In this document: positions 24,721 through 32,787 of the stretch, in pieces | How positions within the stretch are numbered: position 1 is the stretch's first letter | Layout: the number at the start of each line of letters is the position of its first letter | Source of the DNA: RI-43 sp033764725 | Lineage (GTDB): Bacteria; Pseudomonadota; Alphaproteobacteria; Caulobacterales; Aquidulcibacteraceae | DNA length: 34,956 nucleotides | Reading direction: 5' to 3' | NCBI GenBank assembly: GCA_033764725.1 | Contig: JANRIR010000046.1 | Coordinates: forward strand, 1-34,956 | Notes under the pieces: model-generated | Database searches by the model: none | Seen by the model: only the letters and a program-made list of their open reading frames with translations | What the model was told of the DNA's origin: nothing | Position numbers and translations under genes: made by a program

Positions 24721-24757
24721 GGGGCGGCGCGCGAAGAACGCGCCGCTTCCTCATTTT
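24721..24757 (+). terminator. Rho-independent terminator after the TonB receptor gene
   Basis: GCGGCGCG (24724-24731) pairs perfectly with CGCGCCGC (24739-24746) around a 7-base loop; three further outer pairs (one G-C, two G-U) extend it. A CTCATTTT tract follows. It separates the receptor gene from the ten-gene operon, whose promoter must lie close by or which depends on read-through. Confidence 0.6.
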
Positions 24758-24773
24758 GGTGGGAGCGAAGACG

Positions 24774-25511
24774 GTGGAGCTGCAAGGGCGCGCCGCATTG
24801 GTGACGGGCGCGAGCCGGGGCATCGGCCGCGCCTGCGCTGAAGCGCTGGCGCGCGCGGGGTGCGCCGTTGCGTTGACCGCACGCGACGCAGCGACCGGCG
24901 AGGCCGCCGCAGCCGCCATCCGCGACGCCAGCGGCTCAGCCATCTTCCTGCAGCAGGACGTCGCCGACGCGGCCGCATGGCCTGGAATCGTGGCCGAGGC
25001 GGAGCGGCGCTTGGGCGGGCTCGACACCTTCGTGGCCAATGCCGGCGTGTCGTTCGCGAAAAACGCAACGGACATGACCCTCGACGCGTTTCGGTCGCTC
25101 TGCGCGGTCAATTTGGGCGGGGTGTTCTTCGGGCTTCAGCACATGGTGGCGGCGATGCGGCGCAAGGGGCGCGGCGGCTCAGCGATCCTGATGTCGTCGA
25201 TCATGGGCAAGATCGCGGCGCCCGGCTACACGCATTATTGCGCCGCGAAGGAAGGCGTTCGCCTGATGGCGAAGGCGGCCGCGCTGGAGCTCGGCCCGGA
25301 AAACATTCGCGTCAATTCCGTGCATCCGGGCCTGATCAGCACCGACATGACGGCGATCTTTCCGAAGGACGCCCTCGCGCCGATGATTCCTCTGGGCCGC
25401 TTCGGCGAGCCGCAAGAAATCGCCGACGCAGTCGTCTTTCTCGCCTCGGACCGGTCCAAGTTCATGACCGGCGCCGAACTCGTCGTCGATGGCGCGATGA
25501 GCGTGCGTTAG
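24774..25511 (+). CDS. SDR family oxidoreductase (NADP-type)
   Basis: A 245-residue classical SDR. TGASRGIG is at 11-18, Arg37 at the end of beta-2 (LTARD) favours NADP(H), ANAG is at 88-91, and Ser141/142 with Y155-x-x-x-K159 (YCAAK) form the active site. I chose the GTG at 24774, eight bases after GGGAG (24761-24765); open codons from 24756 precede it without a binding site. It opens a ten-gene plus-strand operon in which every gap is under 20 bp. The next SDR begins nine bases later. Confidence 0.88.
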   Translation: MELQGRAALVTGASRGIGRACAEALARAGCAVALTARDAATGEAAAAAIRDASGSAIFLQQDVADAAAWPGIVAEAERRLGGLDTFVANAGVSFAKNATDMTLDAFRSLCAVNLGGVFFGLQHMVAAMRRKGRGGSAILMSSIMGKIAAPGYTHYCAAKEGVRLMAKAAALELGPENIRVNSVHPGLISTDMTAIFPKDALAPMIPLGRFGEPQEIADAVVFLASDRSKFMTGAELVVDGAMSVR

Positions 25512-25520
25512 GAGGCGGTG

Positions 25521-26282
25521 ATGGGCTTGCACAATCGCGTCGCCATCGTCACCGGCGCCACGCGCGGCATCGGCCGCGCTGCGGCGGTGAAGCTCGCGAC
25601 GCTGGGCGCCGCAGTGATCGCGACGGGGCGTGACGAGACCGCAGGCCGCGAAACGCAGGCCCAGATCGCCGCCACCGGCGGGCGCGGCCAATTCGTGCCC
25701 CACGACGTGGCGCGCGAAGAGGATTGGACGCGCGTGACGGACGCCGCCTTCATGCACTTCGGCGGGGTCGACATCGTCGTCAACAATGCGGGCGTGTTTT
25801 TCGTGAAGCCCTTGGCCGACACGAGCGTCGCCGATTGGGATTTGGCCTATCGCGTCAACGTCGAAGGCGTATGGCTCGGCGTGAAGCATGGTTTGGCGGC
25901 CATCGCCAAGACCGGGCGCGGCGGCGCGATCGTCAACGTGTCCTCGCTGATGGGCCAGGTCGGCTATCCCAACGCGATCGCCTATTGCGCCACCAAAGGC
26001 GCCATTACCGGCATGACCAAGGCCGCCGCCATGGAAGGCGGCGCCATGCGCCCGCCCGTGCGCGTGAACTCGCTGCATCCCGGCGTAATCTGGACGGAAA
26101 TGATCACCGGCCAGTTTGGGGATTCCCAGGAACTCGCCGATGCTTTCGCGGCCGACACGCCGTTGCGCATGGTGGGCCTTCCCGAGCACATGGCCGATGC
26201 GATTGCGTATTTGGCGAGCGATGAAAGCTCTTACGTGACCGGCGCGGAGCTGACCGTCGACGGCGGTCGCGGCGCGGATTGA
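25521..26282 (+). CDS. SDR family oxidoreductase (NADP-type)
   Basis: A 253-residue classical SDR. TGATRGIG is at 11-18, Arg37 in ATGRD points to NADP(H), NNAG is at 88-91, and Ser141/142 and Y155-x-x-x-K159 (YCATK) are intact. GGAGG (25511-25515) sits five bases before the ATG at 25521 and overlaps the end of the previous gene, so the GTG at 25518 is too close to be the start. Together with the preceding SDR it directly precedes the E1 alpha gene, like the diol dehydrogenases that feed acetoin-type cleavage systems (inference). Confidence 0.9.
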   Translation: MGLHNRVAIVTGATRGIGRAAAVKLATLGAAVIATGRDETAGRETQAQIAATGGRGQFVPHDVAREEDWTRVTDAAFMHFGGVDIVVNNAGVFFVKPLADTSVADWDLAYRVNVEGVWLGVKHGLAAIAKTGRGGAIVNVSSLMGQVGYPNAIAYCATKGAITGMTKAAAMEGGAMRPPVRVNSLHPGVIWTEMITGQFGDSQELADAFAADTPLRMVGLPEHMADAIAYLASDESSYVTGAELTVDGGRGAD

Positions 26283-26292
26283 GGAGACCCCC

Positions 26293-27282
26293 ATGGCGGA
26301 TGGCGCAGCACAAGCATTGCAGATGAGCCGCGACGAATTGCGGCGCGCCTATCGGCGCATGAAAACCATTCGCCTGTTTGAAGAGCGCGTCGAGAAGGAA
26401 TTCGCTGCCGGCAACATTCCGGGCTTCGCGCATGTCTATATCGGGCAGGAGGCTTCCGGCGTCGGCGTGTGCCACGATCTGACAGACGAAGACTATATCG
26501 GCTCTACGCATCGCGGCCACGGCCATTGCATCGCCAAGGGCTGCGACGTGCATGGCATGATGCTCGAGATCATGGGCAAGGCGGGCGGCCTGTGCAACGG
26601 CAAGGGCGGCTCGATGCATATCGCGGACCTGTCCAAAGGCATGCTCGGCGCCAACGCCATCGTGGGCGGGTCTCCGCCGATCGCCGTCGGCGCCGCCTTG
26701 ACCGCCAAGTACAAAAAGAACGGCCGCGTCTCGGTGGCGTTCTCAGGGGACGGCGCATCGAACCAGGGCACGACGTTCGAAGCGCTCAACATGGCTGTGG
26801 TGCTGAAAGTGCCGGCGATCTTCGTGTTCGAAAACAACGGCTACGGCGAGCACACCGCGGCGAGCTACGCCGTCGGCGCCAAGTCGATCGCGGACCGCGC
26901 GCGCTCGTTCGGGCTTGAGGCCGAAACGGTCGACGGGTCGGACTTCTTCGCCGTGGTGGACGGCATGCGTCGCGCGCTCGAGCGCGCGCGCAAGGAAGCG
27001 CTGCCTTACGTGCTCGAAACGAAATGCGTGCGGCATCTCGGCCATTTCGTCGGCGATCCGCAGCCTTATCGCACGCCCGAGGAATTGGCCGCCGCGCGCG
27101 CAATCGATTGCATCAAGAATTTCCGCGCGCGCGTGACGGAAGTGAAGCTGCTCGACGAGGCGGAGCTGAACGGCATCGATGCCGAAGTCGCCGCCGAGAT
27201 CGAGGCGGCCGCGCAAGCCGCGCTCGCCGCGCCCTTCCCAGATCTCAAGACGCTCGAGACCGACGTCTACGCCCGCTATTGA
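26293..27282 (+). CDS. acoA: TPP-dependent dehydrogenase E1 alpha subunit (AcoA-like)
   Basis: A 329-residue E1 alpha subunit of the pyruvate/acetoin dehydrogenase type. The thiamine diphosphate motif runs from GDG (152-154) to NN (181-182). STHRGHGHCIAKG (71-83) and the phosphorylation-loop-like region are typical of AcoA. It pairs with the beta subunit 14 bp downstream to form a heterotetramer that cleaves a 2-oxo acid or an alpha-hydroxyketone/diketone and loads the acyl group on a lipoyl E2. The AcoC-like E2 at 14305-15423, with its hydrolase-type acyltransferase domain, favours the acetoin-type reaction over pyruvate. Residues alone do not fix the substrate. Confidence 0.9.
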   Translation: MADGAAQALQMSRDELRRAYRRMKTIRLFEERVEKEFAAGNIPGFAHVYIGQEASGVGVCHDLTDEDYIGSTHRGHGHCIAKGCDVHGMMLEIMGKAGGLCNGKGGSMHIADLSKGMLGANAIVGGSPPIAVGAALTAKYKKNGRVSVAFSGDGASNQGTTFEALNMAVVLKVPAIFVFENNGYGEHTAASYAVGAKSIADRARSFGLEAETVDGSDFFAVVDGMRRALERARKEALPYVLETKCVRHLGHFVGDPQPYRTPEELAAARAIDCIKNFRARVTEVKLLDEAELNGIDAEVAAEIEAAAQAALAAPFPDLKTLETDVYARY

Positions 27283-27296
27283 GGAGTGCTCCGCAG

Positions 27297-28304
27297 ATGC
27301 CGAAGAAAAGCTACAGGCAGGCGATCAACGAGGCGATCCGCCAGGAAATGCGGCGCGATCCGAACGTGATCGTTCTGGGCGAGGATGTCGCAGGCGGGCA
27401 GGGCGCGTCGGGCGGGCCGGGCAAGGTCGGCTCCGTGTTCGGCGTGTTGGGCGGCGTCTATGACGAGTTCGGGCCGGAGCGCGTGCTCGACACCCCAATT
27501 TCCGAAAGCGCCATCATCGGCGCCGCGGGCGGCGCGGCGATGACAGGCCTGCGCCCGATCGCCGAGATCATGTTCGCCGATTTCGTCGGCGTGTGCTTCG
27601 ACCAGATCTACAACCAGGCCGCCAAATTCCGCTACATGTTCGGCGGCAAGGCGAAGACGCCGCTGGTGATCCGCACGACCATCGGCGCGGGCTTCCGCGC
27701 CGGCGCGCAGCATTCGCAGACCCTGCACCCGCTGTTCACGATGATCCCCGGGCTGAAGGTCGTCATGCCGGCGAACGCCTATGACGCAAAGGGCCTGATG
27801 ATCGAGGCCATTCGCGACGACGATCCCGTCATTTTCATGGAATCGAAACTGCTTTACGATTCCGAGGGCGAAGTTCCTGACGAAGCCTATCGCGTGCCGT
27901 TCGGCGAAGCGAACATCGTGCGCGAGGGCAAGGACGTCACGGTTCTCGGCACCGGGCTGATGGTGGCGCGCGCGCTTCAGGTCGCCGCCGAACTCGCGAA
28001 GGCGGGCATCAGTGTCGAGGTGATCGATCCTCGCACGACCTCGCCGTTCGACGAGGACACGCTTTTGGACTCCGTCGGCAAGACGGGCCGCCTCGTCATC
28101 GTCGATGAATCGCCGCCGCGCTGCGGTCTCGCCGCCGACGTGTCGTCGATCGTCGCGGAAAAGGGCTTCAAGTCGCTCAAGGCGCCGATCCGCAAGGTGA
28201 CGTGCCCGCACACGCCGGTGCCGTTCGCGCCCAATCTGGAAGACGAATACATGCCCAATCCGCGCCGCATCGAGGCGGCCGTGCGGGAGGTGATGGCCTC
28301 ATGA
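27297..28304 (+). CDS. acoB: TPP-dependent dehydrogenase E1 beta subunit (AcoB-like)
   Basis: A 335-residue E1 beta subunit. The N-terminal GED (28-30) and DTPISE (65-70), with Glu70 as the likely thiamine-activating acid, are followed by the conserved GLRPIAEIMFADF segment and a C-terminal transketolase-type domain containing VEVIDPRTTSPFDEDTL. The ATG at 27297 follows GAGGAG. The frame is open further upstream inside acoA, but that part is a shadow. The stop overlaps the Rieske 3 start (ATGA), so the oxygenase and the cleavage enzyme are translationally coupled. Confidence 0.91.
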   Translation: MPKKSYRQAINEAIRQEMRRDPNVIVLGEDVAGGQGASGGPGKVGSVFGVLGGVYDEFGPERVLDTPISESAIIGAAGGAAMTGLRPIAEIMFADFVGVCFDQIYNQAAKFRYMFGGKAKTPLVIRTTIGAGFRAGAQHSQTLHPLFTMIPGLKVVMPANAYDAKGLMIEAIRDDDPVIFMESKLLYDSEGEVPDEAYRVPFGEANIVREGKDVTVLGTGLMVARALQVAAELAKAGISVEVIDPRTTSPFDEDTLLDSVGKTGRLVIVDESPPRCGLAADVSSIVAEKGFKSLKAPIRKVTCPHTPVPFAPNLEDEYMPNPRRIEAAVREVMAS

Positions 28305-29515
28305 CGACTCTGATCGACCGGCCCGCCGCGCTCGACCCCGAGGCGGCGACGCGCGCGCACCGACGCCAGTATCTGCGCCGCGCCATCGCGCACCTGAAGA
28401 ATAAGACCAGCGATCTCGCCGACGCGCCGATGGCCAATCCGGTCAGCGTCTATACCGATCCGGCGCGCCACGCGCTTGAGCGGAAGAAGCTCTTTCGCGA
28501 AACGCCGCTTCTGGTGTGCCTGTCGACCGACCTGGCTGAACCAGGCGCGTTCCGCGTGTTCGACGAGACCGGCGTGCCCATTCTCGTCACCCGCGCCAAG
28601 GACGGTCGCGTGCGCGCGTTCCTGAATGTGTGCCGGCACCGCGGCGCCGCCTTGACTCATGAGCGCGAAGGCAAGGCGAGCCGCTTCACCTGCTGGTTCC
28701 ATTGCTGGACCTATTCCAACGAAGGCAAGCTGATCGGCGCGCCCCAAGGTGAAGCGTTCGACGGTGAGATGAAGGGGCGCGATCATCTGATCGAATACCC
28801 CTGCGACGAGCGGCACGGGCTGGTGTTCGTCGTAGCGACGCCCGGCGCCAAGCTGGATGTCGACGCTCATCTCGGCGCCTTCGGGGACGTTCTGGCCGCG
28901 ATGGATCTGAGCAAGTGCGCGCGCGTGAAAAGCGGGGAGCTCCCGGTCGCGGCGAACTGGAAATATGCGCTCGATACCTATGGCGAGGGCTATCATTTCG
29001 CGACGCTGCATCCGCAGACGATCTCTCCCAACACGCGCAACGACGTGGTGATCTACGATCAGTTCGATCCGCATCATCGTGTCGGCTTCGCCGAGCGCGC
29101 GCTGGAATCCATGCTCGACGCGCCGGAAAGCGACTGGGACATCCGCAACGAGCCGTCAGGCATTCATTACCTGTTTCCGAACACGATCCTGTTCGCCGGC
29201 TCGATCACGCCCGGCAAAATGTATCTGACGACCTTTCGCCACTTTCCCGGAGAGACGCCGGGCGAAACCATCACGCACAAGACGGTGTACGCCTATGGCG
29301 GCGTGCGCTCGCCGGAGCACCGCGCGGAGGTCGAAGCGGCCTATGACGGCGTCGCCCATGTCGTGCGGACGGAAGACTACGTCGTCGCCGCTGAAGGGTG
29401 GCGAAATCTCACCTTGTTGGATCCGGACGACACCGTCGTCTACGGGCGCCAGGAGATCGCGCTTCAGAACACGCATCGCGCCATCGCGCGCGCGATCGGC
29501 GTTCCCAGCCCATGA
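28301..29515 (+). CDS. Rieske 2Fe-2S oxygenase alpha subunit (Rieske 3)
   Basis: A 404-residue ring-hydroxylating oxygenase large subunit of a different branch from Rieske 1 and 2. Cluster ligands are C111-x-H113 and C131-x-x-H134 (CWFHCW). The mononuclear iron motif is NWKYALDTYGEGYHFATLH, with H232 and H237. It lacks the DTRPVPD signature of the other two and is shorter. It overlaps acoB at its start and the VOC gene at its end. Hydroxylation or oxidative ring or side-chain attack is expected; no beta subunit, ferredoxin or reductase is encoded nearby. Confidence 0.92.
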   Translation: MTTLIDRPAALDPEAATRAHRRQYLRRAIAHLKNKTSDLADAPMANPVSVYTDPARHALERKKLFRETPLLVCLSTDLAEPGAFRVFDETGVPILVTRAKDGRVRAFLNVCRHRGAALTHEREGKASRFTCWFHCWTYSNEGKLIGAPQGEAFDGEMKGRDHLIEYPCDERHGLVFVVATPGAKLDVDAHLGAFGDVLAAMDLSKCARVKSGELPVAANWKYALDTYGEGYHFATLHPQTISPNTRNDVVIYDQFDPHHRVGFAERALESMLDAPESDWDIRNEPSGIHYLFPNTILFAGSITPGKMYLTTFRHFPGETPGETITHKTVYAYGGVRSPEHRAEVEAAYDGVAHVVRTEDYVVAAEGWRNLTLLDPDDTVVYGRQEIALQNTHRAIARAIGVPSP

Positions 29516-30039
29516 ACGCGGCCATCGCAGCGCTCGGCCCGATCATGCAGAACGCCTATGTGCCGGCGGACTTCGACGCGGCGCTGTCGTTCTGGACGAA
29601 AACCATGGGCGTGGGTCCATTCTTTCTCATCGAGCATGTGACGCTAGAGGACGTCCGCTATCGCGGCGCGTCGGCGGACATCGATTTCTCGATCGCCATC
29701 GCCTATTGGGGCGACATGCAGATCGAGTTGATCAAGCAGCACAATGATGCGCCGTCGATCTACAAAAGCTGGCGTGATGCCGGCAAAAGCGGCCTGCATC
29801 ATGTGTGTCTACTGACGGAGGATTTCGCTGCTGCGCGCGCCGCGACTGCAGGCATGGAGGTGCTGCAGGAAGCCAAGGTGCCGGGCGGCGGCGAGGTGAT
29901 CTATGTCGACACAGGTGGCGGCGACGGAACCATGGTGGAGATCTTGAAATCGGCGCCGGGCGCACACGCGTTTTTCGCCATGATGCAAGCCGCTGCACGA
30001 GACTGGACGGGCGCCGATCCGGTGCGGAGGCTCGGATGA
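29512..30039 (+). CDS. VOC (glyoxalase/bleomycin-resistance) superfamily protein
   Basis: A 175-residue single-chain protein with two vicinal-oxygen-chelate modules. A possible metal quartet is Q13, E72 (IELI), H97 (HHVCLL) and E143 (VEIL), like methylmalonyl-CoA epimerase and glyoxalase. It is too short for a typical extradiol ring-cleavage enzyme. It overlaps Rieske 3 upstream and the NmrA-like gene downstream by four bases each. An isomerase or epimerase step on an intermediate made by Rieske 3 is the simplest idea, not a demonstrated one. Confidence 0.82.
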   Translation: MNAAIAALGPIMQNAYVPADFDAALSFWTKTMGVGPFFLIEHVTLEDVRYRGASADIDFSIAIAYWGDMQIELIKQHNDAPSIYKSWRDAGKSGLHHVCLLTEDFAAARAATAGMEVLQEAKVPGGGEVIYVDTGGGDGTMVEILKSAPGAHAFFAMMQAAARDWTGADPVRRLG

Positions 30040-30971
30040 CGCGTCCGCTCGTCGCCGTTTTCGGGGCCGCGGGGCGCCAGGGGCTTGCGCAGGTGCGCCA
30101 ATTGCATGCCGCTGGCTATCGCATTCGCGCGCTGTCGCGACGCAGCGACCCTTTCCTGGGCGAGGCCTATGCGGATGTGGAGGTCGTTCCAGCCGATGTC
30201 AGCGACGACGCATCCTTGGCCGCCGCCGTACGCGGCGTCGATTTCGTTTTCTACACCCATCCCTTGAGCGCGCCGGATCGGCCCGGCTGGATCGGGCGTG
30301 TCGGCAAGGCGAGCGCGGAAGCCGGCGTCAAGCGCGTCGTTTGGAACACGTCGTCCTGGATCCCCGACCGCGCCGGCGATCCCGGCGTGTACGCCTACAA
30401 TACGCACGGCATTAACGCGCTGTGGCGCTCCGGCGCGCCGGGCACGGTGTTCGGCTCCGTGCTGTTTATGGACAATCTGCTCACCAATTTCGCGTTCCCG
30501 TCCATCGCGCGCGATGGCGTGTTTCGTTACGGTCAGCGACCCGATCTTCAAGCCAACTGGATCAGCCTCGACGACGTGGCGAAATTCATGATCGCCGCGC
30601 TCGACCGGCCCTACATGGAAGGGGCTTGGATGAATATCGGCGGCCCCGAACGTTTGACGCCGCCTGAGGTCGCTGCGCGCCTCTCGAAGGCGCTCGGCAA
30701 GACCATTCCATACGAGGCGCTGACGCCGCAACAATTCGGCCGTGTGCTGGCGGACGGGTACGGCGACGCGATGAGCGCGGAGATGAAGGACTTCACTGCG
30801 CAGCGCATCGGCGAGTTCTACGTCTACAACAACACAGCGCCGACGCGGCCGTTCGAAGTCAATGTCGAGGCGATGCTCGATCGGCTGCCGATCGATCTCG
30901 AGCCATTCGAGGCGTGGGCCAGGCGTCAGGATTGGACATGGTCGAACAAGCCGCGTCCGCCGGTCGGCTAG
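30036..30971 (+). CDS. NmrA-like NAD(P)-binding protein (atypical SDR)
   Basis: A 311-residue Rossmann-fold protein of the NmrA/atypical SDR group. The dinucleotide loop is FGAAGRQG (9-16), followed by IRALSRRSD, where the arginines suggest NADP(H). No classical Tyr-x-x-x-Lys is clear. WISLDDVAKFMIAAL and MNIGGPERLTPPEVA are typical of the group. Members act as redox sensors or as reductases of unusual substrates. It starts inside the VOC stop (ATGA) and ends 11 bp before the next SDR. Confidence 0.85.
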   Translation: MTRPLVAVFGAAGRQGLAQVRQLHAAGYRIRALSRRSDPFLGEAYADVEVVPADVSDDASLAAAVRGVDFVFYTHPLSAPDRPGWIGRVGKASAEAGVKRVVWNTSSWIPDRAGDPGVYAYNTHGINALWRSGAPGTVFGSVLFMDNLLTNFAFPSIARDGVFRYGQRPDLQANWISLDDVAKFMIAALDRPYMEGAWMNIGGPERLTPPEVAARLSKALGKTIPYEALTPQQFGRVLADGYGDAMSAEMKDFTAQRIGEFYVYNNTAPTRPFEVNVEAMLDRLPIDLEPFEAWARRQDWTWSNKPRPPVG

Positions 30972-30982
30972 AGGAGACGCAG

Positions 30983-31759
30983 ATGGGGCGGTTGAACGGC
31001 AAGGTCGCCATCGTCACCGGCGCCGCATCCGGCATCGGCGAAGCGACCGCACGCACCCTCGCGCGCGAAGGCGCCGTCGTTACGTTGACGGACCTGCAGG
31101 ATGACAAGGGCGAAGCGGTCGCGGCTGCAATCGGCGGCGTCTATGCGCATCAGGACGTGTCGCAGGAGTCCGGATGGGTGCGCCTGGTCGACGATGTGGC
31201 GCGCCGCTGCGGGCGACTCGATATTCTCGTCAACAATGCCGGCGTCTTTCGCGGCGCGACGATTGAAGACACCGATCTCGACCTGTGGAACACGGTGATC
31301 GGCGTCAATCTCACCGGCGTCATGCTGGGCTGCAAGCATGCGATCCGCGCGATGAAGGCCAATCCCGGCGGACCGTCCGGCTCCATCGTCAATATCTCAT
31401 CGATCACCGGCTATATCGGGCTCGCCAATGGCGCAGCCTACACCGCGTCCAAGGGCGGCGTTCGGCTGTTGACGAAGTCCGTCGCAGTGCATTGCGCGCG
31501 CGCCTACAAAACGATCCGCTGCAATTCCGTGCATCCCGGCGCCATCGACACGCCGATGAACCAGGCCGCGTTCGATGCGTCCGGCGATCCCGAAGGCATG
31601 CGCGCCTTCTTCTCCGCGTTGCAGCCGATCGGGCGCATGACGACGGCGCAGGAAATCGCCGACGCCTGCCTTTATCTGGCCAGCGATGAGTCTTTGTCGG
31701 TGACGGGGGCCGAGCTGCTCGTCGACGGCGGATGGCTCGCCGCGTCCGGTCCGATCTAA
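30983..31759 (+). CDS. SDR family oxidoreductase (NAD-type)
   Basis: A 258-residue classical SDR. TGAASGIG is at 12-19, Asp37 at the end of beta-2 (TLTDL) indicates NAD(H), NNAG is at 84-87, and Ser139/140 with Y153-x-x-x-K157 (YTASK) complete the site. It resembles the SDR at 21351-22127: both have the Asp cofactor residue, GVRLLTK/GVRMLSK after the active Lys, and AVHCA/ALHCA, so they may be paralogues serving the two arms of the island. GAGGAGACG precedes the ATG at 30983. Confidence 0.9.
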   Translation: MGRLNGKVAIVTGAASGIGEATARTLAREGAVVTLTDLQDDKGEAVAAAIGGVYAHQDVSQESGWVRLVDDVARRCGRLDILVNNAGVFRGATIEDTDLDLWNTVIGVNLTGVMLGCKHAIRAMKANPGGPSGSIVNISSITGYIGLANGAAYTASKGGVRLLTKSVAVHCARAYKTIRCNSVHPGAIDTPMNQAAFDASGDPEGMRAFFSALQPIGRMTTAQEIADACLYLASDESLSVTGAELLVDGGWLAASGPI

Positions 31760-31778
31760 CGTCTCCAGGGAGCATCCG

Positions 31779-32777
31779 ATGAAGAACCGCCAATGGCTGA
31801 TCAATGACCGCCCGCTGGGCCGTGCGCTGAAGGATAGCGATTTCAAATGGGTCGAGGCTGAAGCGCGCACGCCGGAAGCGGGCGAAGTGCTGGTGCGCAA
31901 TCTCTATCTCGGCTTCGATCCTGCGCAAAAAGGCTGGATGGAGAACATTGGCGGCTATGTCGCGCCAACCGAAATCGGCGAAGTGATGCGCGGATCGGGC
32001 ATCGGGGAAGTCGTGGAATCGCGCGCCGCCGCGTTCAAGGCGGGCGATAAAGTGTCGGGCATGCTGCGCTGGCAGGACTATGCGACCTTGCCGGCAGCCG
32101 AATTGCAGAAGCTCGAAGACGACGAATTGCTCACCGCCAATCTCGGCGCGATGGGCACGACCGGCATGACCGCCTATTTCGGCCTGCTCAAGCACGGTCG
32201 TCCGCGGCCGGGCGATGTCGTGGTGGTGTCGGGCGCTGCAGGCGCGACGGGATCGATGGTCGGCCAGATCGCCAAGATTGCGGGATGTAAAGTCATCGGC
32301 ATCGCCGGCGGGGCGGCGAAATGCGCCTGGCTGGTCGACGAGCTCGGCTACGATGCGGCGATCGATTACAAGGGCGAGAACAATCTGCGCGCCAAGCTGA
32401 AGGAGCTCGCGCCGCGCGGCGTCGATGTGATCTACGACAATGTCGGCGGGCGCATTCTCAACGACATGCTGGCTTGTCTTGCGATGCATGGGCGCGTGGT
32501 GATCTGCGGCGGCATTTCGCGCTACGAGCTGGGGCAGATGCCGGCCGGGCCGGAGAATTATTTCAACCTCATCTTCATGCGCGGCACGATGGAGGGCTTC
32601 ATCGTACTCGATTACATCCCCGAATATCCCACCGCGCGCGCCCGCATGCGGCAGTGGATTCGCGAAGGGCGCATCAAGTTCAAGGAAGATATTCAGCACG
32701 GACTTGAGAACGCGCCGCGAACCTTGATGCGCCTGTTCCAGGGGGAAAACTTCGGCAAGCAGATGTTGAAGATCTGA
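31779..32777 (+). CDS. NADP-dependent MDR oxidoreductase (CurA/leukotriene B4 dehydrogenase type)
   Basis: A 332-residue zinc-free medium-chain reductase. The N-terminal half has LGFDPAQKGWM (44-54) in place of zinc ligands. The cofactor motif is AAGATGSMVGQ (153-163), preceded by GMTAYFGLL. IYDNVGG and the final LMRLFQGENFGKQMLKI are typical of the family, which reduces alpha,beta-unsaturated ketones or aldehydes with NADPH. AGGGAG precedes the ATG. It probably saturates a conjugated double bond in an intermediate. Confidence 0.9.
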   Translation: MKNRQWLINDRPLGRALKDSDFKWVEAEARTPEAGEVLVRNLYLGFDPAQKGWMENIGGYVAPTEIGEVMRGSGIGEVVESRAAAFKAGDKVSGMLRWQDYATLPAAELQKLEDDELLTANLGAMGTTGMTAYFGLLKHGRPRPGDVVVVSGAAGATGSMVGQIAKIAGCKVIGIAGGAAKCAWLVDELGYDAAIDYKGENNLRAKLKELAPRGVDVIYDNVGGRILNDMLACLAMHGRVVICGGISRYELGQMPAGPENYFNLIFMRGTMEGFIVLDYIPEYPTARARMRQWIREGRIKFKEDIQHGLENAPRTLMRLFQGENFGKQMLKI

Positions 32778-32787
32778 GCCGCGCGCG

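Noticed and set aside
26293..28304. E1 alpha/beta as ordinary pyruvate dehydrogenase
   Set aside because: The lack of adjacent pdh-type E2/E3 genes, the hydrolase-fused AcoC-type E2 and the catabolic neighbours argue against it, although residues alone do not exclude it.
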